64,000 bases of DNA from Nostoc sp. 106C. Lineage in GTDB: Bacteria > Cyanobacteriota > Cyanobacteriia > Cyanobacteriales > Nostocaceae. Below, in pieces: positions 36,609-45,215 of this stretch. Within the stretch, counting starts at the first letter, position 1, and every line of letters begins with the position of its first letter. A program made the position numbers and the translations under genes. The notes under the pieces were generated by a model. The model was not told where the DNA came from, made no database searches, and saw only the letters and a program-made list of their open reading frames with translations. Where the stretch lies: assembly GCF_002154725.1 (NCBI RefSeq), contig NZ_MTAW01000127.1:1-64000 (forward strand). The letters are read 5' to 3'.

Positions 36609-36803
36609 TTACTTTACAGAATCATTGCTGATTTTGCCGTCTATCTGTAAAGATTTCACATGAAAACCTTGAAACTTAGGCTTTTGACTAACACGAATCA
36701 TTGCTGTTGGGTAGCTGGCAGCTAATAAAGTAAAAACCCCTACCAATATCCAGATATATTTATGCATATCGCGGGAGGAAATTCGACTTGGTTGTTTCTC
36801 CAT
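36609..36803 (-). CDS. Single-helix membrane peptide in iron locus
   Basis: A 64-residue peptide with a basic start (EKQPSRISSRDMHK), one membrane helix (YIWILVGVFTLLAASYPTAM) and a short polar outer part. It lies 25 bp downstream of the membrane-protein gene on the same strand, which supports it being real despite its size and a weak ribosome-binding site. No family recognised. Confidence 0.5.
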   Translation of the reverse strand: MEKQPSRISSRDMHKYIWILVGVFTLLAASYPTAMIRVSQKPKFQGFHVKSLQIDGKISNDSVK

Positions 36804-36828
36804 AACTCAAATTTTTCTTGACTTTTGA

Positions 36829-37302
36829 TTAACTCAACGGTAGATAAGGAAATAGAGGATGCCAACTCATAGCAGTGGCAGCAATAATTAAGGTAGACAT
36901 CCAAAAAAATATTGTTCTGGATGTAATTTTTTTGCTATTCCATAGCACAGAAAGAATAGACCAACTTACAAGCCAGCCCAGTAGCAACATCGTTTCTTTG
37001 CCAGTATAACTGCCAATATTTCCCCATAGTTTACTAGGGTTATGGCTTCCCGGTATCCAACTACCTAGTCCCCAAACTATATTTTCGATATCTTTAGATG
37101 TATCTGATAAATGGTGGGTAACCATCATCGCAAAACATCCAATGCCAACACTGAGCAATGCTGCTGCTGCGGGGCCAGAAACAGTTGGAGGATTATTTGA
37201 ACCTGCGGCTAAAATTCTGGGAAAACCTTTCAATTTTTCCCAAATTCGGGTGTATAAAGGTGGAAATTTTAATTTCTCACTACGATATATTTGTCTACTC
37301 AT
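36829..37302 (-). CDS. Uncharacterised membrane protein A of the oxidase group
   Basis: A 157-residue protein with a soluble N-terminus, then about three membrane helices (AAALLSVGIGCFAMMVTHHL, ETMLLLGWLVSWSILSVLW and TIFFWMSTLIIAATAMSW). Histidines sit at helix ends (MVTHHLSD, SWHPLFPYL), possible metal or haem ligands, but this is speculation. It is 52 bp downstream of the membrane protein gene at 37355 and close to the small peptide gene, so it belongs to the multicopper-oxidase unit. No family is recognised. Confidence 0.65.
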   Translation of the reverse strand: MSRQIYRSEKLKFPPLYTRIWEKLKGFPRILAAGSNNPPTVSGPAAAALLSVGIGCFAMMVTHHLSDTSKDIENIVWGLGSWIPGSHNPSKLWGNIGSYTGKETMLLLGWLVSWSILSVLWNSKKITSRTIFFWMSTLIIAATAMSWHPLFPYLPLS

Positions 37303-37354
37303 TTAATCATCCGCAATGTGAATTTTTTGTCATCCAAGTTTTTGTATTTACATA

Positions 37355-37978
37355 TTACAAAGCATGGATTTTGGCAACACCAATTCCTGTGACTAACCCA
37401 CCCATAGCAAAAAACATCATCGCCATCAAAGCCACACAAGTAGCTGTTAGAATCGAGCGATTTTGCTTCTCCAAAATTGAGTCACCATACTTCCATAAAA
37501 TCCAAGTACAAGCTACGCCTAATGGCAAGGTAAACAATACGCTAAATTCGTGATATTCCATAAGTACGTATTGAGCCAAAGGCGAGTTTTCTTTTAGCCA
37601 AGCTCTAGCACCACCAACTTCTGCACCTGCACGGTAGCGCATATATGCTAAGTTGCCAGTGGCAATCCCCAAAAAGGCGATCGCACTTGACCAAAATGTT
37701 AAAGTACGCATCTGAGGCAAAATTTGACCGACTCCCCGCAATAAGGGAAAGGCTAAATGCCCGGTATATACAGTAACTACTGTGGCAAGTAATGCGCCAA
37801 AGCCATGTATTGTTCCTAGCCATCGCTGCCAAGGACTAGGATGCAATAGATTAATGAAGGGTAAAAATAAAAACATTCCCGCTGACAAAATGCTTAATCC
37901 ATAAACAGCCACCTTTGCGATATCAAACTGTCTGGGAAAAGGGCTGGAAACCGAATCAACCTGTGAATCTACCGCCAT
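37355..37978 (-). CDS. Uncharacterised membrane protein B of the oxidase group
   Basis: A 207-residue protein with about five membrane helices. Start ATG 37978 (AVDSQVDSVSSPFP) is preferred to an in-frame TTG 18 bases earlier. Conserved-looking polar residues inside or next to helices are histidines in TIHGFGALLATVV, VYTGHLAFPLLRG and LMEYHEFSVLF, a spacing compatible with b-type haem ligation, as in small cytochrome b-like membrane proteins. The family is not recognised. It lies 76 bp downstream of the multicopper oxidase. Confidence 0.65.
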   Translation of the reverse strand: MAVDSQVDSVSSPFPRQFDIAKVAVYGLSILSAGMFLFLPFINLLHPSPWQRWLGTIHGFGALLATVVTVYTGHLAFPLLRGVGQILPQMRTLTFWSSAIAFLGIATGNLAYMRYRAGAEVGGARAWLKENSPLAQYVLMEYHEFSVLFTLPLGVACTWILWKYGDSILEKQNRSILTATCVALMAMMFFAMGGLVTGIGVAKIHAL

Positions 37979-38054
37979 AACAAAACTACCAAGCAATTGA
38001 AAATTGAAAATTCAGAGTCTCATCACAAATGACAAATGGCCCTTGATCCATAAC

Positions 38055-39050
38055 TCATGAATTCATGACTTCAAATACACCCATGCAACCGTTCTCTGCG
38101 ATCGCATCTTGATGGGGATGAAACATATACTTACCTGGATAGCGAAAAGCAAATTCCAAGATGTGTCTTTCTGCTACACCCATCGTGATTACATCGGTTT
38201 TCTCGCTAGGAGTCAAAGTCATCCCTGTGCGATAGACATTAAAGAAATTGGCATGAAGGTGAAATGTCACTGCCGGATCGTATTCAATGATGTTAAGGAC
38301 ATACAGCCGAATTAACTGATCTTTGTAAATTCGGATGGGATTGTCCATGTAGTGGTGAGGCAGTCCATTGAAAGCGTAATATTCATTGTGGCTATCGTCA
38401 TTTACGTCATACCCAGCCATCACTAGTACGATCTCATCAGCTGGCGGACGGGGAGTTGGCGGATCGATGATAAACATCCCGTATAGCCCCTTGGCAATGT
38501 GACGAGTAACGGGTTCAATGTGGCAGTGATACAAATGAACGCCGTAAGGTTCAGCATCAAATTCATAAATTGTGGCAGTACCGTTACTGACTGGGCGAAT
38601 ACCATCCATGTCTGATGAATGAATCCCATGAAAATGTAAAGAGTGGGAATGTCCTGCATTATTGAGAAATAGTATCCGCACTCGTTCGCCCTGTTTGACC
38701 CTGAGTGTCGGCCCTGGTATATGACCGTTTAAATCCCAGATGTTGTAAGAGACAGCACTATTGAGCTGAATTACAGAAGTACCCGCAGTTAACCGAAATT
38801 CTCGGATAGTGCGTCCATTTTCTTGCTTTAGCGTCCCATAATCGAAATTTCTTAGCATCTTCATGGGTTGAGCCACGCCTTCAGGTGCTGCAATTTCGAG
38901 ATCTGGCACTTTGACTATTGACTTACTTTTGGCATTTGCCATGTGCCAAAGTGCTGCCACTCCTGTCACACCAGTACTACATAGACCCAGCTTCAGCAGT
39001 TGACGACGGCTCCAAAATGTTTCTTTCCCCAAAGCTAAGTTGTTGGGCAT
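38055..39050 (-). CDS. Tat-exported two-domain multicopper oxidase (candidate ferroxidase)
   Basis: A 331-residue periplasmic copper oxidase. A twin-arginine signal (SRRQLLKLG, about residues 14-22) precedes two cupredoxin domains. Copper-ligand motifs are HSHSLHFHGIHSSD, LYHCHIEPVTRHIAKGLYGM and, in domain 2, TFHLHANFF and MFHPHQDAI. This is the size of two-domain laccase/nitrite-reductase-like oxidases, not the usual three-domain laccases. With FTR1 nearby, a role as ferroxidase is the best inference, but nitrite or phenol oxidation cannot be excluded. First gene of a minus-strand unit; a palindrome lies 35 bp upstream. Confidence 0.87.
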   Translation of the reverse strand: MPNNLALGKETFWSRRQLLKLGLCSTGVTGVAALWHMANAKSKSIVKVPDLEIAAPEGVAQPMKMLRNFDYGTLKQENGRTIREFRLTAGTSVIQLNSAVSYNIWDLNGHIPGPTLRVKQGERVRILFLNNAGHSHSLHFHGIHSSDMDGIRPVSNGTATIYEFDAEPYGVHLYHCHIEPVTRHIAKGLYGMFIIDPPTPRPPADEIVLVMAGYDVNDDSHNEYYAFNGLPHHYMDNPIRIYKDQLIRLYVLNIIEYDPAVTFHLHANFFNVYRTGMTLTPSEKTDVITMGVAERHILEFAFRYPGKYMFHPHQDAIAENGCMGVFEVMNS

Positions 39051-39084
39051 GACATTAAATAACGGTTAGCGCTACAATGAAAAG

Positions 39085-39101
39085 TTGCAAATTATTTGCA
39101 A
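39085..39101. promoter_or_regulatory. Perfect 17-bp palindrome, candidate Fur-type operator
   Basis: TTGCAAATTATTTGCAA is a perfect 8-1-8 inverted repeat, centred about 43 bp upstream of the oxidase start codon. Fur-family operators are short A/T-rich inverted repeats with a one-base centre, and ATTTGC half-sites occur in some Fur boxes. The position suits iron-dependent control, which is inferred. Confidence 0.5.
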
Positions 39102-39439
39102 TTACTCTTGTGTATATTAGAGGACTTAGGAATTATTGTCAATAATCCTCAAATATTTTCCAATAGCTAATATGAGACGTTAATCAAGTTAATTCGCTAC
39201 AGCAAACTAGAAAAACGACCTCAAATTATCTCTTATTTATTGACTTACGTAATTATTTTTACTGATTTGTAAGTCAGATATTTTACTAATAAATCTTCTT
39301 ATTTTATATAGATTCCTGATACCGATGTTTTTTAGCTGTTGACGCTTCTTTCCTGTAAATATTTTAGTTACGTTACTAAATCAGTAAATTATATTGAATA
39401 TTCTGCTATCAAGAAAAATTTTATTTGTAAAGTTTAAAT

Positions 39440-39455
39440 TGTGATATTAATCACT
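39440..39455. promoter_or_regulatory. CRP/FNR-like palindrome
   Basis: TGTGATATTAATCACT matches TGTGA-N6-TCACA at nine of ten fixed positions. It lies about 465 bp upstream of cbiM, far for direct activation, and may be a chance match. Confidence 0.3.
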
Positions 39456-39809
39456 TACTAAAGATAAATGTGCAAAGAAAATCAAGCCTAAAGAAGTAAT
39501 TAGACACTATTGAAGATCACTATTTTGTCTTATGAGAATTGTTGACTATAGTTAGATATTTATTTTTGGCCACCTGCTGAGAAAAATAGATAAATATCAA
39601 ATGAATCTGTGGCTAAAGATAGATAAATATAAATAATCGTCACTTATAAAAAGCTGAAATACAGTTCATAGCACCCTGTAGCAGTGTAAATCTAGCCAGT
39701 TTCTTACTTAATCTAAAAATAAACTTAACAAAAATTTAAATATTAAAAAATAAGTATATTATTTAACGCATATTTTATTGTCAATCTGCCAGAAGAATCA
39801 CTATAAAAT

Positions 39810-39821
39810 CCCCCAAGGGGG
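39810..39821. promoter_or_regulatory. CCCCCAAGGGGG palindrome upstream of cbiM
   Basis: A perfect 12-bp G/C palindrome in very A/T-rich sequence, about 100 bp before the cbiM start. It could be an operator or a short attenuator stem; there is no direct evidence for either. Confidence 0.3.
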
Positions 39822-39919
39822 CATTGTAAAAAGAGTTAAATTTCTGCTTTTTATTAATTTAATGCCGCAGTTACATTGAGTAATTTGTGTGAATAAAAAC
39901 ATGACACACGGGGCACATC

Positions 39920-40843
39920 ATGCATATTCCTGATGGATTTGTTTCTGTACCAGTGGCAGGGGCTACGGGTCTAGCGAGTGCGGCTGCACTCGTAATTGCT
40001 TTAAGGCGATCGCAAGCAGCTTTTGGAATTCGTCGCGCTCCAGTACTGGGTTTAACTACAGCCTTTATTTTTGCTGCTCAGATGATTAATTTTCCAGTGG
40101 CCGGGGGCACCAGTGGACACTTATTAGGAGGAACCTTAGCAGCAGTTATTTTAGGTAGCCCTTGGGCAGGAACATTGTGCATCGCTACAGTATTAATTAT
40201 TCAAGCTGTGCTATTTGCCGATGGTGGAATCACAGCTTTAGGAGCAAATATTTTCAACATGGCAGTTATTGGTGTTTGGGTAGGCTGGGGCTTAACACAT
40301 ACATTGCAAAGGTTATTTGGTGGATCGAGAGGGCGCTTACCCCTAGCGGCTGGTATTGCCGCAGGTGTGAGTGTAGTAGTAGCAGCAGTAGCTTGTGCCA
40401 TTGAGTTAGCGCTTTCAAGAACAGCGCCAGCAGGCATAGTTTTACCAGCAATGACTGGTACTCATATCCTGATTGGTATTGGTGAAGGACTAATTACTGG
40501 AGGCGTGTTGACGTACCTCGCTAGAGAAAGACCTGATTTATTACCAGGGGAACAACACCAATTTCGTGGTTGGTTAGTACCTATTGTCAGCATTGTTTTA
40601 GTGGCTGGGGTACTCTCACTGTTTGCCTCAGCTTGGCCTGATGGCTTAGAAAGAGTTGCCGAAAACTTAGGGTTTATCCACTTAGCCGACAAAGTGCGAG
40701 TGATTGTCCCAACGCCCTTAGCTGATTACAGTATTCCGGGTTTAGGAACAATTGGCACCAGTATCGCTGGGCTTGTAGGAGCTGCGGTTTGCTTTGCTGT
40801 CGCTTTTGGGATAGCCAAGGTGGTGAAACCGAATAATGCTTAA
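39920..40843 (+). CDS. cbiM: Cobalt/nickel ECF transporter substrate subunit CbiM with PDGLE domain
   Basis: A 307-residue membrane protein. The N-terminal MHIPDGF is the metal-binding start typical of CbiM/NikM, followed by QMINFPVAGGTSGHLLGG and VLFADGGITALGANIFNMA. From about residue 210 a second part contains ASAWPDGLERVAENLGF, the PDGLE (CbiN/NikN-like) domain, so CbiM and its accessory subunit are fused. It binds Co2+ or Ni2+ for B12, hydrogenase or urease; the metal is not distinguishable by motif. The start must be ATG 39920, since the methionine and His2 are functional. It overlaps cbiQ by 8 bp. Confidence 0.92.
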   Translation: MHIPDGFVSVPVAGATGLASAAALVIALRRSQAAFGIRRAPVLGLTTAFIFAAQMINFPVAGGTSGHLLGGTLAAVILGSPWAGTLCIATVLIIQAVLFADGGITALGANIFNMAVIGVWVGWGLTHTLQRLFGGSRGRLPLAAGIAAGVSVVVAAVACAIELALSRTAPAGIVLPAMTGTHILIGIGEGLITGGVLTYLARERPDLLPGEQHQFRGWLVPIVSIVLVAGVLSLFASAWPDGLERVAENLGFIHLADKVRVIVPTPLADYSIPGLGTIGTSIAGLVGAAVCFAVAFGIAKVVKPNNA

Positions 40844-41501
40844 AATTTCCTTACCTTTACGCTTGCAACTTTCCCTAGTGATTGTCATCGGGGCAGCTTT
40901 GTTAAAGCATCATGCTTGGTATAACTTGGGTACATACGGAGCGATCGCAATTTTGTGGGCTTGGGTGTTACGTGTACGCCTTCCCCAGCTAGGAAAATTA
41001 CTCGGCACTGAATTAATCTTTCTATCTTTGCTGGCTTTGCCCTTGGGATGGGAGCGCGCTAGTTTTTTGCTAGTTCGTTCTCTCATCTGCCTGATCGTTA
41101 TGAATAGTTTTTTGTTAACCTTACCAGCTCATAGCTTCGGCATCGCACTCAAAAGCTTAACCCTACCATTACCGTTAAAAGAAAATTTGCTCTTAGCTGG
41201 ACAATACTTGGAAATTTTGCTGTCAGAAGTCAAAAGAATGCAGCGTAGCGCTCAATTACGAGGTTTAAATGGTTCGGCTGGCTGGCTGCGCTACGCCAGT
41301 GCTGCCATGATTGGAGCCTTGTATCTCCGTAGCCTCGATAGGGCAGAGCGCGTTTACACCGCGATGGTAACTCGTGGTTACAACGGGCAGTTACCCATAG
41401 ACTCGACATTAAGACTAAAAGAGCGTTTTGTGCTGTTAGCAGCTTGTGCGATCGTTGCTTGTTTAACCATCAGTTCCTACCAGTTAACCGTTAACAGTTA
41501 A
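40836..41501 (+). CDS. cbiQ: ECF transporter T component CbiQ
   Basis: A 221-residue transmembrane coupling protein linking CbiM to the ATPase. It has several helices in the N-terminal half (LQLSLVIVIGAALL, AIAILWAWVL, LLALPLGW) and the cytoplasmic coupling helices with MQRSAQLRGL and AERVYTAMVTRGY, the family motif. ATG 40836 overlaps the end of cbiM. The spacer to cbiO is 41 bp. Confidence 0.9.
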   Translation: MLKISLPLRLQLSLVIVIGAALLKHHAWYNLGTYGAIAILWAWVLRVRLPQLGKLLGTELIFLSLLALPLGWERASFLLVRSLICLIVMNSFLLTLPAHSFGIALKSLTLPLPLKENLLLAGQYLEILLSEVKRMQRSAQLRGLNGSAGWLRYASAAMIGALYLRSLDRAERVYTAMVTRGYNGQLPIDSTLRLKERFVLLAACAIVACLTISSYQLTVNS

Positions 41502-41542
41502 CACTTAGTAGAAGTGCAGTTGTAAATTTTGAGTTGTGAATC

Positions 41543-42307
41543 TTGGAATCTTTAACTTCTAATCCCAAATCTTCAACCCGTAACCCCCAGGCTGCTGTAG
41601 TAGAGGTGCAAAATCTGGTATATGCTTATGCCAACTCCGAAGCAGTATTAAAAGACATTTCTTTTAAATTGAATCCAGGCGATCGCGTGGCGTTGATGGG
41701 TGCAACTGGTTCTGGCAAAAGCACCTTACTAGAAAATCTCATTGGCTTAAAACAACCACAAAGCGGGAAAATTTGGATTAATAACATTCCCGTAGAACAC
41801 AAAACACTATCTCAAGTACGTCGTCAAATTGGTTTTAGCTTCCAAGATGCCAACGATCAGTTATTTATGCCGACTATCTTAGAAGATGTGACCTTTGGGC
41901 CCCGCAATTATGGTGTACCACCAGCCATAGCAATTGATCGAGCACGCCAGTTATTAGCTGATTTTGGGCTTGAAGCCTATGCCAACCGTTCTGCTCATCA
42001 ACTCTCTGGAGGACAAAGACGCTTGGCTGCTTTAGCAGCAATCTTAGCCTTAGAGCCTACTATTTTGATTTTAGATGAGCCAACTAACGGTCTAGATCCT
42101 GCATGGCGGCGTCACTTGGCGCAGGTGTTATTAAATTTGCCAGTGCAAGTGATGTTAATTGCCTCCCATGACCTCAATTGGTTGGGTAAAGTGACTCAAC
42201 GTGCTTTAGTGCTGGCTGGTGGCCGCATTCCCATAGATAAAGACATTCAACCACTTTTACAAGATGGCAATACTTTAGATGAGTTGGGTTTGCCAGTAGA
42301 TTGGTAA
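41543..42307 (+). CDS. cbiO: ECF transporter ATPase CbiO
   Basis: A 254-residue ABC ATPase energising the Co/Ni importer. Walker A is GATGSGKST (about 53-61), the Q-loop FSFQDANDQL, the signature LSGGQRR, Walker B ILILDEPTNGLDPA and the H-loop ASHDLNW. No ATG lies before the core, so the start is TTG 41543 or GTG 41606 (directly in front of the first strand). The gene completes cbiMQO. Confidence 0.92.
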   Translation: MESLTSNPKSSTRNPQAAVVEVQNLVYAYANSEAVLKDISFKLNPGDRVALMGATGSGKSTLLENLIGLKQPQSGKIWINNIPVEHKTLSQVRRQIGFSFQDANDQLFMPTILEDVTFGPRNYGVPPAIAIDRARQLLADFGLEAYANRSAHQLSGGQRRLAALAAILALEPTILILDEPTNGLDPAWRRHLAQVLLNLPVQVMLIASHDLNWLGKVTQRALVLAGGRIPIDKDIQPLLQDGNTLDELGLPVDW

Positions 42308-42321
42308 TCCGCAATCATAAT

Positions 42322-42340
42322 GCGGGATACTTCATCCCGC
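42322..42340 (+). terminator. Possible terminator after cbiO
   Basis: GCGGGAT and ATCCCGC form a 7-bp stem with a 5-base loop, followed by TTCTTGTT. It lies 15 bp after the cbiO stop codon. Confidence 0.5.
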
Positions 42341-42528
42341 TTCTTGTTACTGTTTGGTAGATTGCTGGCAAAACTGCAAAACATGAATTGTTAACTGCTG
42401 TTCCACACCCATGATCTACTTCAAGATAGAAGCAGTAATTTGATTGATGTATCCAATTAGTTTAATTCATCACAAAATTACTGAATTATTGGATACTATG
42501 GTTGGGATTTTACTGCTGGTGGGTCTTC

Positions 42529-43008
42529 ATGTTTGTTTTGCGTAAATATAACGTTATTGTTCCTGTTAGCCTGAGTATCGCTTTGCTGATGAGTGGTTGC
42601 AATCAGAATAAAGTTACCCAGTGTCAGCGATTGATTCAGGCGGTGAATGAAGGAAATTCTCTAATTGATAAAAATAAAGGGCAGCAGGTGATCACAAGCT
42701 TGCAACTGTCCAAGGATTTAGAAGCTGTTACCAAATCTATAGAGGATCTGAACTTACAAGATCCCAAGTTAAAACAATACCAAAGTCGTTTTGCGAAGGT
42801 ATTCAGGAATCTTAGTCAAGCGATCGCTAAAGCAGCTAAAGCTCTTAGCGCAGCTAAGACAGCCGAAGCCTCGGAATCTGGTAGGGAAAAACTGCAAAAA
42901 GCTAGAACAGAAATCGACACAGCACTGACAGCAGTCAGCAAAACTGCTGGTAAAGATTCCGATAAGTTAGTGGGTGAACTTAATAAATACTGTAGCCAAC
43001 CTGAGTAA
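42529..43008 (+). CDS. Helical lipoprotein of unknown function
   Basis: A 159-residue lipoprotein: from ATG 42529 the signal runs FVLRKYNVIVPVSLSIALLM with lipobox ALLMSGC. A TTG 27 bases upstream in the same frame is less likely. The mature part is helical and lysine-rich (CQRLIQAVNEGNSLIDKNKG, SQAIAKAAKALSAAKTAEAS), and two cysteines (TQCQRL and KYCSQPE) could form a disulfide. I do not recognise the family. It sits between the metal locus and the kinase cluster. Confidence 0.65.
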   Translation: MFVLRKYNVIVPVSLSIALLMSGCNQNKVTQCQRLIQAVNEGNSLIDKNKGQQVITSLQLSKDLEAVTKSIEDLNLQDPKLKQYQSRFAKVFRNLSQAIAKAAKALSAAKTAEASESGREKLQKARTEIDTALTAVSKTAGKDSDKLVGELNKYCSQPE

Positions 43009-43235
43009 ATGAAAGCTACTGAACTTTTAAATTAATAGGAGCAATTAGCAGATGAAATCCAGTTATATTTAATGATATTTGGTGAAATGACTAGGTTTAC
43101 GACTTTTAAAGTTAATCTACGAGTTGCAAAACTTGATTCCCGAGTCGCAAACTTGCTCTGCTTTGGATAAAGCTGTTCTTGTTAAATGAAATTAGGACAA
43201 ACTTAACTGTTCAGCTTTTCCAGTAGTGTTACCAA

Positions 43236-45215
43236 ATGCTGCAAATTACTCAAGTTGCATTCAGGCGGAGGTTGATCAGCGCGATCACTCTGCCGATTAT
43301 TTTGTTATTGCTATTGTCAGGAGCCTCGATCTGGCAAATTACCCGCCTGCTTTCAGCTATGCAGTGGGTTGATCATACCGATCGAGTGATTGCTCGGGCA
43401 AATCATTTGCAAAAATTGCTGCTGGATATAGAAACTGGAGTCCGGGGTTATCAGATCGCAGGTACTCCAGAGTTTTTGGAACCCTACCAGCAAGCTAGCT
43501 CTCAGATTAATACTGCTTTTGATCAATTGGGTGACTTAGTTACCGATAATCCTGGACAGGGTAAACGCTTAACTCAGATCAAATCAGAGCAAACAGTATG
43601 GAAAAGCTCCATTACCCAAGCGATCGCTCGTAAACAACGCGGTGAAGTTGAACTTGTATCAGAGCTGAAGTCTCGCAAACAGAGAATGGATGCAATGCGC
43701 CGCCAGATTGCTGATTTTATCGCTACCGAAGAGCAGCTACGCAATCAGCGTGCTCAAACAGCACAAAAGACTACTGAGCGAGTCATCTTCACCAGTGTTA
43801 GTTTATCAATCGGAATTGGTAGTTTTCTTAGCTACTTTATCAGGTGGCAGTTGGCAAAAGTTTCCCAGAGTTATGAAAAAGCTCTCTCAACTGCCCAAGA
43901 ACAAACAGAAATTGCTCAACGTTCGGCTCAAAGACTGGTTGCTTTACATGACATTGATCTGGCAATTTTAGCAGCCGAGTCTATTGAATTGCTAATCCGA
44001 ACTGCTCTCACAAAAATGCATCAATTAGTACCCTATCAGCAGGCATTTGTTGCCCTGTTCGACTTTGATACAGGAGTTGGTCGGATTATAGCTGGTAACA
44101 GTGTCACTGGAGAATTACAAATTCCTGAAGGTACTCAGATGTCACTGACAGACTTTGCAGCTGAGCAAAACTTGCAGCAAGCTATCTATTATATAGAAGA
44201 CTTGACAACTGCCAATTCCTATCCGCTGATTTTAGCTCAGCTACGCTCAGAGGGAATTCGCTGTTGTCTGTGTATTCCGATGCTGGTTGAAGAAACGCTG
44301 CTTGGGGAACTCTATCTAACCACGTCTGAAATCGCCGCCTTTGATACTCAGACTCAGGATATTGCTCGTGAAGTCAGCGCGCAATTGGCGATCGCTATTC
44401 AACAATCTCTGCTACGTGAGCAACTCCAACGCTACGCCTCAGAGTTAGAGCAACGTGTTAGCGATCGCACTGCCGATTTGCAAGCAGCAAATCAAGAGTT
44501 AAAAGCTTTTACTTATTCCATTTCCCACGATTTACGGGCACCATTACGCACTATGCAAGGTTTTGCCCAAGCATTACTAGAAGACTATGGCAACCAACTT
44601 GACTCGGTGGGGCAAGAATACATTGAGTATATTACTGAAGGCGCTGTGCAGATGGATACTTTAATCAATGATTTACTCACATACAGTCGCCTCAGTCGTG
44701 TTGACATTCAACTGCAACCTGTGGATTTAACTTCTGTTGTAGAAGAAGCGTTAAAGCAAATTAGCAGCCAAATTCAGGAGCAACAGGCCAAGGTAACAAT
44801 AATTCCACCGCTGCCAAAAGTAATAGCGCACCGCCCTACCCTAACCCAAGTAGTCACAAATTTACTAAGTAATGCGATTAAGTTTGTCAAGCCAGGAATA
44901 CAGCCAAAAGTCGAGGTTTATGCACAGGAACAACAGAATTGGATACACTTATGGGTGATAGACAACGGCATTGGCATTGCGCCCGAACATCAGGAGCGCA
45001 TCTTCAATGTCTTTGAACGACTGCATGGTGTTGAAACTTACCCCGGTACAGGGATTGGTTTAGCCATTGTGCGGAAAAGTATTGAGCGCATGGGTGGCCG
45101 AACTGGGGTTGAGTCACAACTAGGTATCGGCAGTCGTTTTTGGATTGCTCTACCAAAAGCTACTTTTCATCCTTATGCCACAAGGAACTCAAGCACTCCG
45201 CATTCTAGTAATTGA
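43236..45215 (+). CDS. CHASE3-GAF sensor histidine kinase
   Basis: A 659-residue membrane-bound kinase. TM1 (ALITLPIILLLLLSG-like region, about 16-30) and TM2 (about 185-203) enclose a CHASE3 sensor domain (LDIETGVRGYQIAGTPEFLE). A GAF domain follows (about 245-390), then HisKA with phospho-acceptor FTYSISHDLRAPLR and HATPase with NLLSNAIKFV, DNGIGIAPEHQ and GTGIGLAIVRKSI. The kinase core resembles that of cyanobacterial phytochromes. It overlaps the next gene by 41 bp, so they are co-translated and probably act in one pathway. Ligand unknown. Confidence 0.88.
   Translation: MLQITQVAFRRRLISAITLPIILLLLLSGASIWQITRLLSAMQWVDHTDRVIARANHLQKLLLDIETGVRGYQIAGTPEFLEPYQQASSQINTAFDQLGDLVTDNPGQGKRLTQIKSEQTVWKSSITQAIARKQRGEVELVSELKSRKQRMDAMRRQIADFIATEEQLRNQRAQTAQKTTERVIFTSVSLSIGIGSFLSYFIRWQLAKVSQSYEKALSTAQEQTEIAQRSAQRLVALHDIDLAILAAESIELLIRTALTKMHQLVPYQQAFVALFDFDTGVGRIIAGNSVTGELQIPEGTQMSLTDFAAEQNLQQAIYYIEDLTTANSYPLILAQLRSEGIRCCLCIPMLVEETLLGELYLTTSEIAAFDTQTQDIAREVSAQLAIAIQQSLLREQLQRYASELEQRVSDRTADLQAANQELKAFTYSISHDLRAPLRTMQGFAQALLEDYGNQLDSVGQEYIEYITEGAVQMDTLINDLLTYSRLSRVDIQLQPVDLTSVVEEALKQISSQIQEQQAKVTIIPPLPKVIAHRPTLTQVVTNLLSNAIKFVKPGIQPKVEVYAQEQQNWIHLWVIDNGIGIAPEHQERIFNVFERLHGVETYPGTGIGLAIVRKSIERMGGRTGVESQLGIGSRFWIALPKATFHPYATRNSSTPHSSN

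Larger units (their letters stand above)
39051..39919. other. Long A/T-rich intergenic region between iron and cobalt/nickel genes
   Basis: This 869-bp region must hold the divergent promoters of the oxidase unit and cbiM. It contains the palindromes annotated at 39085-39101, 39440-39455 and 39810-39821. Motifs of a cobalamin riboswitch (B12 box) were looked for and not seen. No gene is evident. Confidence 0.5.

Noticed and set aside
39051-39919. Cobalamin riboswitch in front of cbiM
   Set aside because: No B12-box or GCCACTG-type motif was seen.
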